Positions 53,261-62,830 of a DNA stretch of 64,000 nucleotides are shown piece after piece. This stretch comes from Brevundimonas sp. (GTDB taxonomy: Bacteria; Pseudomonadota; Alphaproteobacteria; Caulobacterales; Caulobacteraceae). The stretch is taken from positions 242,412-306,411 of the forward strand of contig NZ_JAQSDY010000009.1 in assembly GCF_029946145.1 (NCBI RefSeq), written 5' to 3'. How positions within the stretch are numbered: position 1 is the first letter of the stretch; each line of letters opens with the position of its first letter. The notes under the pieces were generated by a model. That model worked only from the letters and a program-made list of their open reading frames with translations. It ran no database searches and was not told where the DNA came from. The position numbers and the translations under genes were made by a program.

Positions 53261-53821
53261 ATGACGATTCATGCGTTGGCTGACAAGAAACCACAGCTTC
53301 CGCCAGAGGGCGAATACTGGGTTGCTCCGAACGCGACCGTCATAGGAGACGTGATTCTGAAGCCGGGCGCCAGCATCTGGTTCGGAGCGGTCGTGCGAGG
53401 CGACAACGACCCCATCACCATCGGCCGGGACACCAATATCCAGGACGGCAGCGTGCTCCATTCCGACCCCGGCGAGCCGTTGACCATCGGCGACGGGGTG
53501 ACCGTCGGCCATATGGTCATGCTCCATAGCTGCGAGATCGGCGACAACAGCCTGATCGGCATCGGGGCTGTGGTGCTGGGGCGGGCCCGGATCGGGAAGA
53601 ATTGCCTGATCGGCGCCAACACCCTGATCACCGAGGGCAAGGTCATACCCGACGGCTCGCTGGTGATGGGCCAGCCCGGAAAGGTGGTGCGGCAACTCGA
53701 GCCCGGGCAGATCGAGGCGTTGAGGGCTTCGGCGGCGCACTATGTCCAGAACTGGAAGCGCTATCGCGCCGACCTTGTCGCCGTCACGCCAGCCGGCGGC
53801 CGTGAATCGCCGCAAGGCTGA
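53261..53821 (+). CDS. gamma-carbonic anhydrase family protein
   Basis: 186 residues of left-handed beta-helix with the hexapeptide repeats ([45 protein letters not shown]). His67 (VLHSDPG), His84 and His89 ([10 protein letters not shown]) form the Zn/Fe site of Cam-type carbonic anhydrases and of YrdA-like relatives. Whether it hydrates CO2 is untested. Its 3' end overlaps the antisense PAS gene by 38 nt. Confidence 0.94.
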   Translation: MTIHALADKKPQLPPEGEYWVAPNATVIGDVILKPGASIWFGAVVRGDNDPITIGRDTNIQDGSVLHSDPGEPLTIGDGVTVGHMVMLHSCEIGDNSLIGIGAVVLGRARIGKNCLIGANTLITEGKVIPDGSLVMGQPGKVVRQLEPGQIEALRASAAHYVQNWKRYRADLVAVTPAGGRESPQG

Positions 53822-54323
53822 GCGGAGCCCGGGCGGGTTCGCCGACGCCGATCGAGACCCGGGCCGTCAGCAGGCGGGGCTCGTCGGCGGCCAGGGTCAG
53901 GGTGGCGGCCGGCGCGTACAATCCCAGGACCCGATCGGGTTCACCGGACGGACCCCGCAGGGGAACCATGGTGATCTCGATCTGGGCCGCGCCCTGGCCG
54001 GCCAGGGCGACCACGACCACGGGGCGGGCTTCCCGCAGGGTTTGCGTCAGGGCGGCGGCGACCAGGGGACGCGAGGCGGGCCGCCACAGCGACAGCAGGG
54101 GCTGGTCCTTGAGGCTCTCACCGTGGAAACCCTCGATCCAGCCGCCCGCCAGCCGCACGACGGCCTCCTCGCCGGGACGGTCGGCCATGAACACACGGGG
54201 CAGGCGCAGGCCCAGCACCGCGGGCTCCACAGCCGCGCGCGCCGGTATGCCGGCCCGGGTGTCGGCGCGGCGGGACAGGCCGGTCCAGTGGTCGATCAGG
54301 AATTGCGTATCAGGATGAAACAT
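53784..54323 (-). CDS. PAS_5 family (single PAS domain) protein
   Basis: 179 residues. The start [21 protein letters not shown] and later [51 protein letters not shown] are the PAS_5 pattern of single-domain PAS proteins in Caulobacterales, which include cell-cycle factors such as MopJ. A specific function is not assigned. It converges with the carbonic anhydrase gene. Confidence 0.88.
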   Translation of the reverse strand: MFHPDTQFLIDHWTGLSRRADTRAGIPARAAVEPAVLGLRLPRVFMADRPGEEAVVRLAGGWIEGFHGESLKDQPLLSLWRPASRPLVAAALTQTLREARPVVVVALAGQGAAQIEITMVPLRGPSGEPDRVLGLYAPAATLTLAADEPRLLTARVSIGVGEPARAPLSLAAIHGRRLA

Positions 54324-54465
54324 CGCCTTGGCCTCTGATCCTTTCGCCGCAAGGCCCGGGCCGGGTCGAAAGCAACGGAATTGAAAGGCTTGCTGGCGTC
54401 AGATGCAGATTGGAGCGGCCCGCGTATTGCAGGGACCGCGCAAGTTTTGATGTGGAGGTCGGCCC

Positions 54466-55332
54466 ATGCGGGTGCGGATCATGAACTGGCTGCTGGCGCT
54501 GGGGGGCTTCACCGCCCTGATGGCGTTCGCCGATCCGGCAGCGGCCCAGTGCGGACCGGTATGCCCGCCGCCGCCCCCGCCGTGCTGCGAACCCCCGCCG
54601 CCGCCGCCATCGCCTCCTCCATGCTGCGAGCTGCCGCCACCCCCGCCGTGCTGTGGCGGCGGCGGAAACCTGAACGTCAATGTGAACGTCAACGCCAACG
54701 CCAACTCCAGCGCGGCGGCCCGGGCGGGTCTGAACGCCCGGGCCGGCGGCAGCGTCTTCGTCAGCGGCGGCGGTTCGGCCTATGTGACGGTCGATCAGCC
54801 CTATCCCACCACCATCAGTGGCCTGAACGTCGAGGGCGCGCGGGTGCGCAGGACCATCCGGGTTCCGTATGAAGCCCGTCGGCGGTGGGAAAAGCGGGTG
54901 GTGATCCGGGCCTACTGCATCGACGACCGCAACGTGCCGCACCCGGCGTCCCAGGTTCGCCCCGATCGCGAGGTTGACGGCGACTATGAGGGCGAACTCT
55001 ACCGCTGCCTCGCCGGCACCTGGCTCCAGATCACCTGGGCCGAGTACCAGGGCGACGCGGACTTCGGCCACGGCGAGACCATGGACTGCCGCAAGGGCGA
55101 AGCCCTGTGGCACGGCCGCGGCGGCCAGATCGAGTGCAAGCGGCAGCGCGACGAGCGCGACTGCAACGAACGTTCGCTGCTCCGCCGCTACGGCGCGGGC
55201 GTGAAAATCGTGACCTGGCTCCGCGAGGAGACCTACACCGAGTACCGCGAGGAAGTGATCGAAGAGGCCGGCATGGCTGTGTCGGGCGCGATGATCACCC
55301 TGGACGGCGGCGTGGGCGGTCGGGTTTTCTGA
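54466..55332 (+). CDS. secreted Cys/Pro-rich protein with NVNVN repeat
   Basis: 288 residues. A signal peptide ends ADPAAAQ; then a stretch with CGPVCPPPPPPCCEPPPPPPS and CCELPPPPPCC, i.e. cysteine pairs separated by polyproline (residues about 28-63), then GNLNVNVNVNANANSSAAARA, then a soluble beta-rich domain with six further cysteines (RAYCIDDRN, LYRCLAGTW, MDCRKGEALWHG, IECKRQRDERDCNERS). The CCPP-rich region would be a rigid, disulfide-bonded or metal-binding segment. No family recognised. GGAGG precedes the ATG; a terminator follows. Confidence 0.8.
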   Translation: MRVRIMNWLLALGGFTALMAFADPAAAQCGPVCPPPPPPCCEPPPPPPSPPPCCELPPPPPCCGGGGNLNVNVNVNANANSSAAARAGLNARAGGSVFVSGGGSAYVTVDQPYPTTISGLNVEGARVRRTIRVPYEARRRWEKRVVIRAYCIDDRNVPHPASQVRPDREVDGDYEGELYRCLAGTWLQITWAEYQGDADFGHGETMDCRKGEALWHGRGGQIECKRQRDERDCNERSLLRRYGAGVKIVTWLREETYTEYREEVIEEAGMAVSGAMITLDGGVGGRVF

Positions 55333-55425
55333 CGCCAGTCTGAACACCGGTGTTCAGCCGCGGGTCAGCCGCGGACGCCTACAACGGTCAGCGTCGGCTC
55401 CGTCGACAACTCCTGAGAAGCAAAC

Positions 55426-55459
55426 TGGCCCCGATCCGCAAGGACCGGGGCCATTTTTT
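55426..55459 (+). terminator. intrinsic terminator
   Basis: TGGCCCCG (55426-55433) with CGGGGCCA (55446-55453), then TTTTTTC. It follows the Cys/Pro-rich gene and lies four bases before the end of the M16 protease gene. Confidence 0.88.
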
Positions 55460-55462
55460 CGC

Positions 55463-58342
55463 CTACTGGGCCGCCGGCGCCGCCGCGGCAGGCGCGACGG
55501 GGTTGTCCGAGGTGATGGTCAGACGCCAGGCCTTGTCAGCCGTCAGGTACTGGCGCGCCAGCCGCTGGATGTCGGCGGCGGTCACGGCTTCGTAGTCCGT
55601 CACGTGCGAGCGGATTTCGTCGAAGGTTTCGGGCTTGCGTCCGGCGTCCGCGAGTTGACTCACCCAGTATCCATTGTCGGCCTGGTTGCGGCGCAGCGAC
55701 TCGACCACGGGCGCTCGCGCGCGCAGCAGTTCGTCGTCGCTGATCGGCGTTTCCCGCAGGCTGGCGGCGATGGACTCGAACGCCGTGAACAGGATCGGCA
55801 GGCTTTCGGGGCGCGTTTCGGCCAGCATCAGGAGATAGCCGTAGTCAGGGAAGACTGACGACGATGCGGCCCCGGACCCTGGCGAATAGGCGATGCCCAG
55901 CTTTTCGCGGACTTCCTCGTTCAGCCGAAGCTGTACGACGGCGTTGAGGATCGACAGCTGCCGGGCCTCGAGCTGGTCGCCGATCGCATCGGTGGTCGGC
56001 CAGCCGACGAGGCCGATCGCCTGCTCGCCCGGACCCTCGTGCTTCAGCTGGACCGGTTCGGCCACGGGCGCGGGGAAGCGCCGGACGTCAGAGCCCGCCA
56101 GCGGCTGGGCCTGAGGACCCCGGTCCGGGAGGGCGCCGAAGGTGTTCGCCACGGTGGCGATGGCGGCGTCCACGGTCACGTCGCCGACCATGACGATGTC
56201 GATCGGTCCGCGCGCGCGACCCTCGGTCACGCCGGCGCGGACCTCCTCGATCGACATGGCGGCGATCTCTTCCTCCGTCGGCATGGCGTCGCGCTGATCC
56301 CCCGAACTGAGTAGTTCGCCGAGGTCGCGGCCCAGCACGCCGCCGGGCGTCGCGCGAAGCTGGGCGAGCTGCGACGGGAACTGGCTGCGGGCCAGTTCGA
56401 AGGGTGCGGCGCGAAGACCCGGATCCACCAGATAGGCCGTCAGCACCTGCATCTCGAGCTGGAGATCTTCCGGTTTGGTCGCTCCGTTGAGGGTGAAGGC
56501 GTCGGTCGCGAGGCCGGCGTTGACGCTGTAGGTCTTGCCGCTGAGCACGCGGGTCAGCTGATCCACCGTCAGCTTCGACGTGCCGCCCGGTCCCATCACC
56601 GAATTGGCCAGGGTCATGGCGGTGACGCGGTCGGTGGGCAGGGCCAACTCGCCGATGCCGGTGCGGACGTTGATCAGGATCTGGTTGTCACGGAACTCGG
56701 TCGGTTTGACGAACAGACGGACGCCGTTGGGGAAGTCCACGCGGGTGACCCCAAGGTCCGCGATCTCGGTGCGGGCGCTCGGCTGAGCCGGCGTTCCGAA
56801 GTCGGTGTACGGCCACTCCAGGGCTGCGTCGTCGGCGCGCGCGGTCACGGTGACTTGGCGGGAGGCTTCCAGCGCCGCGGTGACGGCGGCCTCACCGCCG
56901 TCGATCGCGACCGGGGAGGTGATCATGACGACCGGTCCCTGACCTTCGAAGACCGGGCGGACGGCGGCGGTGACCTGATCGGGCGTCAGGCCTTCGACCG
57001 TGGCGTTGAAGAGGTCGAGACCGGTCGCCGGCGAAGCAAAGACGTTTCCGTCATTGGCGGCTCCGAGCAGCCCGTTGGCCAGCGCCGGCGTGGACCGCGT
57101 CGCGGCGGCGGTGACCGCGTTCTGCAGCCGGGTGCGGTTGTCGGTGATCTCCCGCTGCAGCTCGGCCTGGGTGATTCCGAACTGGACCAGTCGGCGCTGT
57201 TCCTGCTCGATCGTTTCCAGCGCCCGCGTCAGGCCGCCGGGATTGAAGTTGGCGTTGATGGTGCCAGCCGACAGGCTGTCGAATGCGGTGCTGGTTGAAG
57301 CGCTTGCGCTTACGAACGGGGGATTGTCGGCGCGCGCCAGTTCCCCGAGGCGACGATTCAGCACCGCCAGACCGAGGCCGCGGATCAGATTCTCGCGGCG
57401 TTCGGCGACCGTGTCCGGATCAAGATCAGGCGGGCGGACCCAGTTGATCACGACGGAGGACTGGACGCCCGGTTCGACGAGGATGCGGGTTTCAGGACCG
57501 CGCGCGGCGACCTGGCCCAGATCCGGATCGGGACCGTCCGCGGCCTTGGGCTGCCAGTTTTCGAAGGCCGCGCGGATCTTGCCTTCCATCACGTCCACAT
57601 CGAAATCGCCGACGGCGACAAACGTGGCGCGGTTTGGCCGATAGTAGGCGTTGTAGAACTCCACAAAGCGGTCTCGCGGCGCATTGCGTATGATATCGAG
57701 ATCACCGATGGGGAAGCGGTTCGCGAGGCGCTGACCGGACGCGATCAGCCCGAACTGGGCCTTGGCGATGCGCAGTTGCGGCGTGTTGCGGGTCCGCTCC
57801 TCGCCCTCGATCACGCCGCGTTCGGCGTCGAGCGCGGCGGGGTCCATCAGGGCTTCGGACACCTGTTCCCGCATGATGCGCAGAGCGGCGTCGACGGTCT
57901 CGTCATTGGTGCGGGGCAGCTCCAGCATGTAGGCGGTCTGATCGAAGCTGGTGAAGGCGTTTGTATCGGCGCCGAACGCCAGTCCCAGACGCTCGAGGAT
58001 ACGCAACAGGTCGTTCTCTGGGATGTTTGTCGTCCCGTTGAAGGCCATGTGCTCCATGAAGTGGGCCAGACCCAGCTGGTCCTCGTTCTCCATCAGCGAG
58101 CCCGCGTCGATGCGCAGGCGCAGCGAGGCCTGACCCGCCGGCGTCGCGTTGCGCATCACGGCGTACTGCATGCCGTTGGGCAGGACGCCGAAACGGACAT
58201 TGGAATCGGCCGGAATGTCGCTGGCCGCCTGGGCCCATGGGTCGGACGGCTGAACCTGGGCCTGGGCCAGGGCGGGCGACGCGGCGAGCAAGACGGTGGT
58301 GGAAGCCGCGACGAGCAGCAACAGGCGACGGGCGGAACGCAT
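55463..58342 (-). CDS. M16 family zinc metalloprotease, secreted
   Basis: 959 residues with a signal peptide (MRSARRLLLLVAASTTVLLA), a DPWAQAASDIPADSNVRFGVLPNGMQY start of the mature part, and two M16 halves. The first half has the inverted zinc motif HFMEH (94-98; HxxEH) and the distal Glu in ERGVIEGEERTR; the second half lacks it, as is normal. It is likely a periplasmic clearance peptidase. ATG 58342 was preferred over GTG 58372 since it gives the signal peptide directly. It is upstream of, but transcribed away from, hfaD across 135 nt. Confidence 0.92.
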   Translation of the reverse strand: MRSARRLLLLVAASTTVLLAASPALAQAQVQPSDPWAQAASDIPADSNVRFGVLPNGMQYAVMRNATPAGQASLRLRIDAGSLMENEDQLGLAHFMEHMAFNGTTNIPENDLLRILERLGLAFGADTNAFTSFDQTAYMLELPRTNDETVDAALRIMREQVSEALMDPAALDAERGVIEGEERTRNTPQLRIAKAQFGLIASGQRLANRFPIGDLDIIRNAPRDRFVEFYNAYYRPNRATFVAVGDFDVDVMEGKIRAAFENWQPKAADGPDPDLGQVAARGPETRILVEPGVQSSVVINWVRPPDLDPDTVAERRENLIRGLGLAVLNRRLGELARADNPPFVSASASTSTAFDSLSAGTINANFNPGGLTRALETIEQEQRRLVQFGITQAELQREITDNRTRLQNAVTAAATRSTPALANGLLGAANDGNVFASPATGLDLFNATVEGLTPDQVTAAVRPVFEGQGPVVMITSPVAIDGGEAAVTAALEASRQVTVTARADDAALEWPYTDFGTPAQPSARTEIADLGVTRVDFPNGVRLFVKPTEFRDNQILINVRTGIGELALPTDRVTAMTLANSVMGPGGTSKLTVDQLTRVLSGKTYSVNAGLATDAFTLNGATKPEDLQLEMQVLTAYLVDPGLRAAPFELARSQFPSQLAQLRATPGGVLGRDLGELLSSGDQRDAMPTEEEIAAMSIEEVRAGVTEGRARGPIDIVMVGDVTVDAAIATVANTFGALPDRGPQAQPLAGSDVRRFPAPVAEPVQLKHEGPGEQAIGLVGWPTTDAIGDQLEARQLSILNAVVQLRLNEEVREKLGIAYSPGSGAASSSVFPDYGYLLMLAETRPESLPILFTAFESIAASLRETPISDDELLRARAPVVESLRRNQADNGYWVSQLADAGRKPETFDEIRSHVTDYEAVTAADIQRLARQYLTADKAWRLTITSDNPVAPAAAAPAAQ

Positions 58343-58477
58343 TCTCGGTCTCTTTCCGAAAGGCGCGATCACTCCCGGATCGGGGCCGCGCCGGATACTG
58401 GGCTGGGGCCGCCGGCCAGATGCCGACGCCCGTGCAACCTTTCAGCGACCGGCGGGGTCGGCTCAAGTTACCGAAGA

Positions 58478-59734
58478 TTAATGTGACGGCCTTGAAACGT
58501 AGAAGTTCGCCGAGTTGCCGACAGCGGTCGCGCCCGTGATGACCGCGCGTCCCGATCCCGCGACCGTGGTGTTGGCCACGGCTGAGACGTCGCCGCTGTT
58601 GGTCTGGGTATTGGTGGCGTCGAGGAAGGCTTCGCAGGTCGAACAGGCATAGCCGGTGACGCTGTTGCCGACGGCTTCAGCGCCGACATAGACATCGTAG
58701 CCATTCGTGCCCGAGAAGGTGGCGGTGACGTCCACGCCGCCCGAGTTGAACTGGGTGTTGTCGATCTCGACGAAGATGTCGTTGTTGCCGACGGACAGCT
58801 CATTGGCCACGCCGCGGGCCTGGGCTTCGGCCTGGCCGAAGTCATAGGCGGTGGTCAGGGCCGAGGCCCGGACGAAGCTGGTGTTGTTCTGGTCCGACCC
58901 GGTCTCGACCGATCCGCCCTCGTTGTAGAGGATGGCCTGGTTGGCGCTGGCGCGGGCGCGCGCGGCCAGATCCCAGGCATTGCCGGCGTTGGAACTGGCC
59001 TCGGCCTCGACAAAGTCGCCGGTCGAGCGCTGGATGATCGACAGGTTCTGACCCGAAGTGGCGTTGCTGTTGACCGCAACGGCGTTGACGATGGCTTCGC
59101 TGGTGACGCTGCCGGTCGCCGGAATGTACTGGCTCTGGACGCGGCCGAACGAGCGGACGACAGCCGACGACGACTGGTCGACGGTTCCTTGCAGGAACGA
59201 GGCCTGGCCGGCGAGGGCGACGGTGTTGGAAATGGCCGAGGCGTTGACCGCCACGCCGCCGTGCAGCCGGGCGTTACTGTCGCCGACCTCGGTCGTGGCG
59301 CTGACCAGATCGCCCATGTTGGATTGGGTCGCATCGACGGTCAGGTCGGCGTTGTAGGCGCTGACGGCCAGGTAGTTGCCGCCGGCCTGGGTCGTCGCAT
59401 TGACCTCACCATACGTGTCGCCGCCCAGGGTGAGGTCCGTCCGCGCCACGGCGTCGCCGCGCATGTCCTGGTTCGACTGCACCGTGATGGCCCCGTTCTC
59501 GACAGCGCCCGAGGCCGAGTTGCCCTGGGCCGAGGTTTCGACGGTCACCTGGTCCTGGGCGTCGACGACGTTCAGCGTCTGGCCAGCGAAGACATCGCCC
59601 AGCTGCAGCTGTTCGTTCAGAACGATGGCGCCGTCCTGCGGCGGTGTCCGGGCGGCGGCCTCAGTAGCGGTTGCCGCGCACAGCACCGTCGCGGCGATCG
59701 TGCCAGCGAGACGGATCCGCACGTGTAGCGCCAT
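58478..59734 (-). CDS. hfaD: holdfast anchor protein HfaD
   Basis: 418 residues with a signal peptide (ending ATATEAAA) and a long, repetitive, Asn/Gln/Thr/Ser/Ala-rich body with many QSN.GD., NAQNTTSxVR and GNSVTGYACSTCEAF units, typical of a curli-like surface protein. HfaD, secreted with HfaA through HfaB, ties the holdfast polysaccharide to the stalk tip. The start lies 74 nt inside hfaB, so translation is coupled. ATG 59734; five residues later a GTG is an alternative. Confidence 0.85.
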   Translation of the reverse strand: MALHVRIRLAGTIAATVLCAATATEAAARTPPQDGAIVLNEQLQLGDVFAGQTLNVVDAQDQVTVETSAQGNSASGAVENGAITVQSNQDMRGDAVARTDLTLGGDTYGEVNATTQAGGNYLAVSAYNADLTVDATQSNMGDLVSATTEVGDSNARLHGGVAVNASAISNTVALAGQASFLQGTVDQSSSAVVRSFGRVQSQYIPATGSVTSEAIVNAVAVNSNATSGQNLSIIQRSTGDFVEAEASSNAGNAWDLAARARASANQAILYNEGGSVETGSDQNNTSFVRASALTTAYDFGQAEAQARGVANELSVGNNDIFVEIDNTQFNSGGVDVTATFSGTNGYDVYVGAEAVGNSVTGYACSTCEAFLDATNTQTNSGDVSAVANTTVAGSGRAVITGATAVGNSANFYVSRPSH

Positions 59735-60677
59735 TGTTTGTGTCCGTGTTGGGGTAGGCGGGATAGTAGCCGCCGGTCGGGCCGACGGCGCCGCCCAGTG
59801 GGTCGGGGCCGGCGGTCAGGCAGATTTCGGGCCCGGGCGCGCCATACAGGTTGGCCATGAACTCGACTGTGGCGCGCTCGATCAGGGCGCGAACGGCCAG
59901 TTGCACCGGCTCCAGCCCGCCTTCGCCCGCGGAGATGTCGAAGACGTTGCCGTTCAGGAAGTCGAACACCCCGGCCGAGATCTCGCGGCCGATGATCTGC
60001 TTCTGATAGGAGACGACATCGACGACCTCCATGGTCGTGGTCTGCACCAGGCGCAGGTCGATGGCGATGTTCATCACATAGGACTTGCCCGCGAACGCCG
60101 TGGACAGGGGGGTCTGGCTCGCAGCCTGTCCCGCTGCCATGTCGAAGCCGGCGGACCGGATATTGTAGTTCACCTCGGTGATGCCGCCGACGATGTAGAA
60201 GTCGGATCCTGGCACCTGGCCGGCCAGGATGCGGCGGTACTGGGTGTCGCCGGGACCGCCGGGGCCCTGGTCGCCGATCAGGCGGTTGTTGGCGTAGCGC
60301 AGCTCAAGCTCGGACACCGAGGTGTCATAGCGTTCGACGATGTGGGCGCCGGCCTTGGCCAGCGCCGTATTGGCCATCAGCGAGGCGCCGCCGGTCACCT
60401 GGCGGCCGCCGTCGGCCGAGACCGTGCCGGTGTAGTCGCTGATCCGACCGACCGCGATGCGCGGCGAGGGCAGGCTGTAGCGGCGGGCGTAGTCGGCCAT
60501 GCAGTAGAGAGCGGCGGAGTAGGGGGTCGGGTTGGCGGTCACGGGCGCATCGCCGATCGGCGAGGCGTATTGCCCGTTCGGACCCGCCGAGGCGGAAATG
60601 CAGCCGCTCAGAAGCGCCGCAGCCGCAGAGGCTATGCCCGCGACCCGAAGCCGGCGGGAAAGGGAGCCAGAGCTCAT
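59661..60677 (-). CDS. hfaB: holdfast anchor export lipoprotein HfaB (CsgG family)
   Basis: 338 residues. A lipoprotein signal (MSSGSLSRRLRVAGIASAAA ... LLSGC) and a CsgG-type fold: RIAVGRISDYTGTVSADGGRQVTGGASLMANTALAKAG and later VPGSDFYIVGGITEVNYNIRSAG and DLRLVQTTTMEVVDVVSYQKQIIG. CsgG-like proteins form outer-membrane pores; HfaB exports HfaA and HfaD. Start ATG 60677 shares bases with the hfaA stop. The C-terminus (residues 300-338) is a Gly/Tyr/Asn-rich tail that overlaps hfaD. Confidence 0.92.
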   Translation of the reverse strand: MSSGSLSRRLRVAGIASAAAALLSGCISASAGPNGQYASPIGDAPVTANPTPYSAALYCMADYARRYSLPSPRIAVGRISDYTGTVSADGGRQVTGGASLMANTALAKAGAHIVERYDTSVSELELRYANNRLIGDQGPGGPGDTQYRRILAGQVPGSDFYIVGGITEVNYNIRSAGFDMAAGQAASQTPLSTAFAGKSYVMNIAIDLRLVQTTTMEVVDVVSYQKQIIGREISAGVFDFLNGNVFDISAGEGGLEPVQLAVRALIERATVEFMANLYGAPGPEICLTAGPDPLGGAVGPTGGYYPAYPNTDTNNGATRADPSRWHDRRDGAVRGNRY

Positions 60678-61102
60678 GGAAGCCTCAGGGTGCCGTTCAG
60701 GCTGGTTCCGGCGTTGATCGCGCCGTTGTTCACCTGGGTGGAATTGACGATGACGGTGTTGTGGTTGCCCTGAACGACGACATTCAGGTTGTTGCCGATG
60801 GCGGTCGAGCCGCCGATGGCGCCCGTCCCGCCCGCGCCCGAGAAGCTGGAGGAGACGCCTCCGCTGGCGCTGGAATAGGTGCTGGCGCCGGCCTGGATGA
60901 CGCCGTCGATGATCAGCCGGTTGCCGTTCGCGTCCCGGGTCGATCCGGTCTGGGGGCGGGCGGTCGTGTAACGCGAGCCGCCGTAGCCGGCCTGATAGGT
61001 TCCCATGCTCGATGAACCGGCCGACTGGGCCGAAGCCGGGACCGGCGCGGCGAGAGTGACGGCAAGGGCAATCGCAGGCAGGAGCTTGATGCGCATGGTC
61101 AT
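60674..61102 (-). CDS. hfaA: holdfast anchor protein HfaA
   Basis: 142 residues: signal peptide (MTMRIKLLPAIALAVTLAA, cleavage near ASA), then a Gly/Ser/Asn-rich curlin-like body (GAIGGSTAIGNNLNVVVQGNHNTVIVNSTQVNNGAINAG) with CsgA-style strand-turn units. HfaA is the structural adhesin of the holdfast anchor. Start ATG 61102 has GAGAGG eight bases upstream. First gene of hfaABD. Confidence 0.9.
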   Translation of the reverse strand: MTMRIKLLPAIALAVTLAAPVPASAQSAGSSSMGTYQAGYGGSRYTTARPQTGSTRDANGNRLIIDGVIQAGASTYSSASGGVSSSFSGAGGTGAIGGSTAIGNNLNVVVQGNHNTVIVNSTQVNNGAINAGTSLNGTLRLP

Positions 61103-61270
61103 GGCGGCCACCTCTCACGCAAACAGGGTCAACGGATCAGAAAGGATCCTTCGTCCCACTCTGGGTCATGGTTATTAAGAAGCGCTTGCCATGAGGGCGT
61201 CTGACAACCGATTGGTTTGTCTTCGTGAATCGCCGGAGCTTTCATCCTGAACGCGCAGCCGCCCGAACGT

Positions 61271-61921
61271 GTGTTCAACGCCCCCCTCGTGGCGGTCGGC
61301 GTCGCTGTGTCGATGCCCGTCATCTACTGGCTTCAGACGCGTCTGCCGGATGGCGGAGTGTCGCTGGCCTTTCGCCCGTCTTCGCTTTGGGACGGCGGCT
61401 GGTGGCCGGGCGTGCTGACGTCGATGCTGGTTCACGGCGGTTGGCCCCATGTGGGGATGAACGCCATCATGGGACTGGCCTTCGGCGCCCCGGTCGCGCG
61501 GCTGATGCCGGGCGGGAAGGGCGCAATGGGGTTCCTGGCTTTCTATATACTGTGCGGCCTGCTCGCGACCGCGGGATACGGGCTGGCGCATCCCGCCAGC
61601 TATGACGCCCTGGTCGGGGCGTCGGGGGCGGTGTTCGGTCTGATGGGGGCGGCCCTGCGCCTGCTGGGCCGCAAGCCCGGAAAGCTGAGATCGCTGACCG
61701 ACACCCGCTTCCTGACCCCGGCGGTGGCGATCATGGCGGTCAACGCCGCCGTCGGCCTGTTGGGCTTTGCTCCGGGAATGGAAGGCGCCCGCATCGCCTG
61801 GGAGGCCCACGCCTTCGGATTCATCGCCGGAGCCCTGCTGATCGGCCCGTGGGCCAGCGTATTTCGCGCAAGACCGGAAGCATTTGATTCGCCGCCCGAT
61901 CTGCGCGACCCTGACGCCTGA
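61271..61921 (+). CDS. rhomboid family intramembrane serine protease
   Basis: 216 residues from GTG 61271, six membrane helices. Catalytic Ser119 is in GASGAVFG and His180 in HAFGFIAG; HGGWPHVGMNA supplies the conserved HxxxxHxxxN. It cleaves membrane proteins within the bilayer; substrate unknown. No ribosome binding site lies next to this GTG. GGAG at 61235-61238 is ideally placed for a CTG start at 61247, which would add the NAQPPER leader seen in relatives (before VFNAP). I keep the conventional start but think the upstream one is real. Confidence 0.92.
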   Translation: MFNAPLVAVGVAVSMPVIYWLQTRLPDGGVSLAFRPSSLWDGGWWPGVLTSMLVHGGWPHVGMNAIMGLAFGAPVARLMPGGKGAMGFLAFYILCGLLATAGYGLAHPASYDALVGASGAVFGLMGAALRLLGRKPGKLRSLTDTRFLTPAVAIMAVNAAVGLLGFAPGMEGARIAWEAHAFGFIAGALLIGPWASVFRARPEAFDSPPDLRDPDA

Positions 61922-61968
61922 AGCGGTCCATCCGCGGCCGCGCTCTATATAGAGAGGGAGGAGCCGCG

Positions 61969-62397
61969 ATGCTGGTCGCCGAAATTCTCAAGGACAAGGG
62001 CGACGCCGTCTACGCCATCGGGCCCGAACTGACGCTGGGGGAGGCGTGCGGCGAACTGGATCGGCTGCGGGTCGGCGCCCTGATGGTCTGCAACAATGAC
62101 AAGGTGGTGGGCGTGCTGTCCGAACGGGACGTGGTCAAGGCCGTGGCCCGCGATGGCCAGACGGCGCTGAACCAGCCTGTTTCGACCTTCATGACCGCCG
62201 AGGTGGTGTTCGCCGCGCCCGGCGAGACGGTGGCGATTCTCATGGGGCGGATGACCGACCGGCGAATCCGGCATCTGCCGGTGCTGCGCGACGGTCGACT
62301 GGCCGGCGTGATCTCGATTGGCGACGTGGTGAAATGCCAGATCGCCGAGGCCACCCAGGAAGCTGAATCCCTGCGCACCTATATAGCGGCAGGCTGA
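61969..62397 (+). CDS. CBS-domain protein
   Basis: 142 residues with two CBS motifs: AVYAIGPELTLGEACGELDRLRVGALMVCNNDKVVGVLSERDVVKAV and TFMTAEVVFAAPGETVAILMGRMTDRRIRHLPVLRDGRLAGVISIGDVVKC. A stand-alone CBS pair binds adenosine nucleotides and usually modulates a partner protein. GGGAGGAG precedes the ATG. It is the last protein gene before the rRNA operon. Confidence 0.93.
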   Translation: MLVAEILKDKGDAVYAIGPELTLGEACGELDRLRVGALMVCNNDKVVGVLSERDVVKAVARDGQTALNQPVSTFMTAEVVFAAPGETVAILMGRMTDRRIRHLPVLRDGRLAGVISIGDVVKCQIAEATQEAESLRTYIAAG

Positions 62398-62762
62398 AGG
62401 GCAGGCGGGCAGGGCGCGTATCGCGGATCGCCCTGGAAAGGCCGGGGTCCATCGACCGCGACTCCGCGAGAAAGTTCGCAAAACTGTCGGAATCGGCTTG
62501 CGGACAAAATGGCCGCTGCGTATATCGCCGCCTCGCTCGGAAACGGGCCGGCCGCCGGGGCCACGGAGACGAAAGTCTCCAGCGGTTCCCCGGGAAGAAA
62601 GTCGCAGATGCGGGTTGCTTCCTTAAGGTGTTTCGGTTAGGTTCCGCGCTCCAATCGAATCGTCGGTAACGAAACAGAGGCAAGCCTCTCGGGCTTTCCA
62701 GACGGTTTTTTGCGGCCTGAAGTCTCCGGATTTCTCTTCCGCGAAATGGCTGAAAAGCCCGG

Positions 62763-62791
62763 TTGACACGGAGATTGGCTCTCTTTAGACA
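62763..62791 (+). promoter_or_regulatory. tandem rrn promoter 1
   Basis: TTGACA (62763-62768) with 17-nt spacer and TAGACA (62786-62791). First of three. Confidence 0.6.
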
Positions 62792-62830
62792 GCCGCCTCC
62801 ACCGGCCTCCCGGGCCGGTTCGCAGACAGA

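Noticed and set aside
58440..58490. CtrA box (TTAA-N7-TAAC) between hfaD and the M16 gene
   Set aside because: Spacing or second half does not match TTAA-N7-TTAA.
61247..61921. Rhomboid gene called from CTG
   Set aside because: Kept as a finding only; CTG starts are rare, so the feature uses GTG 61271.
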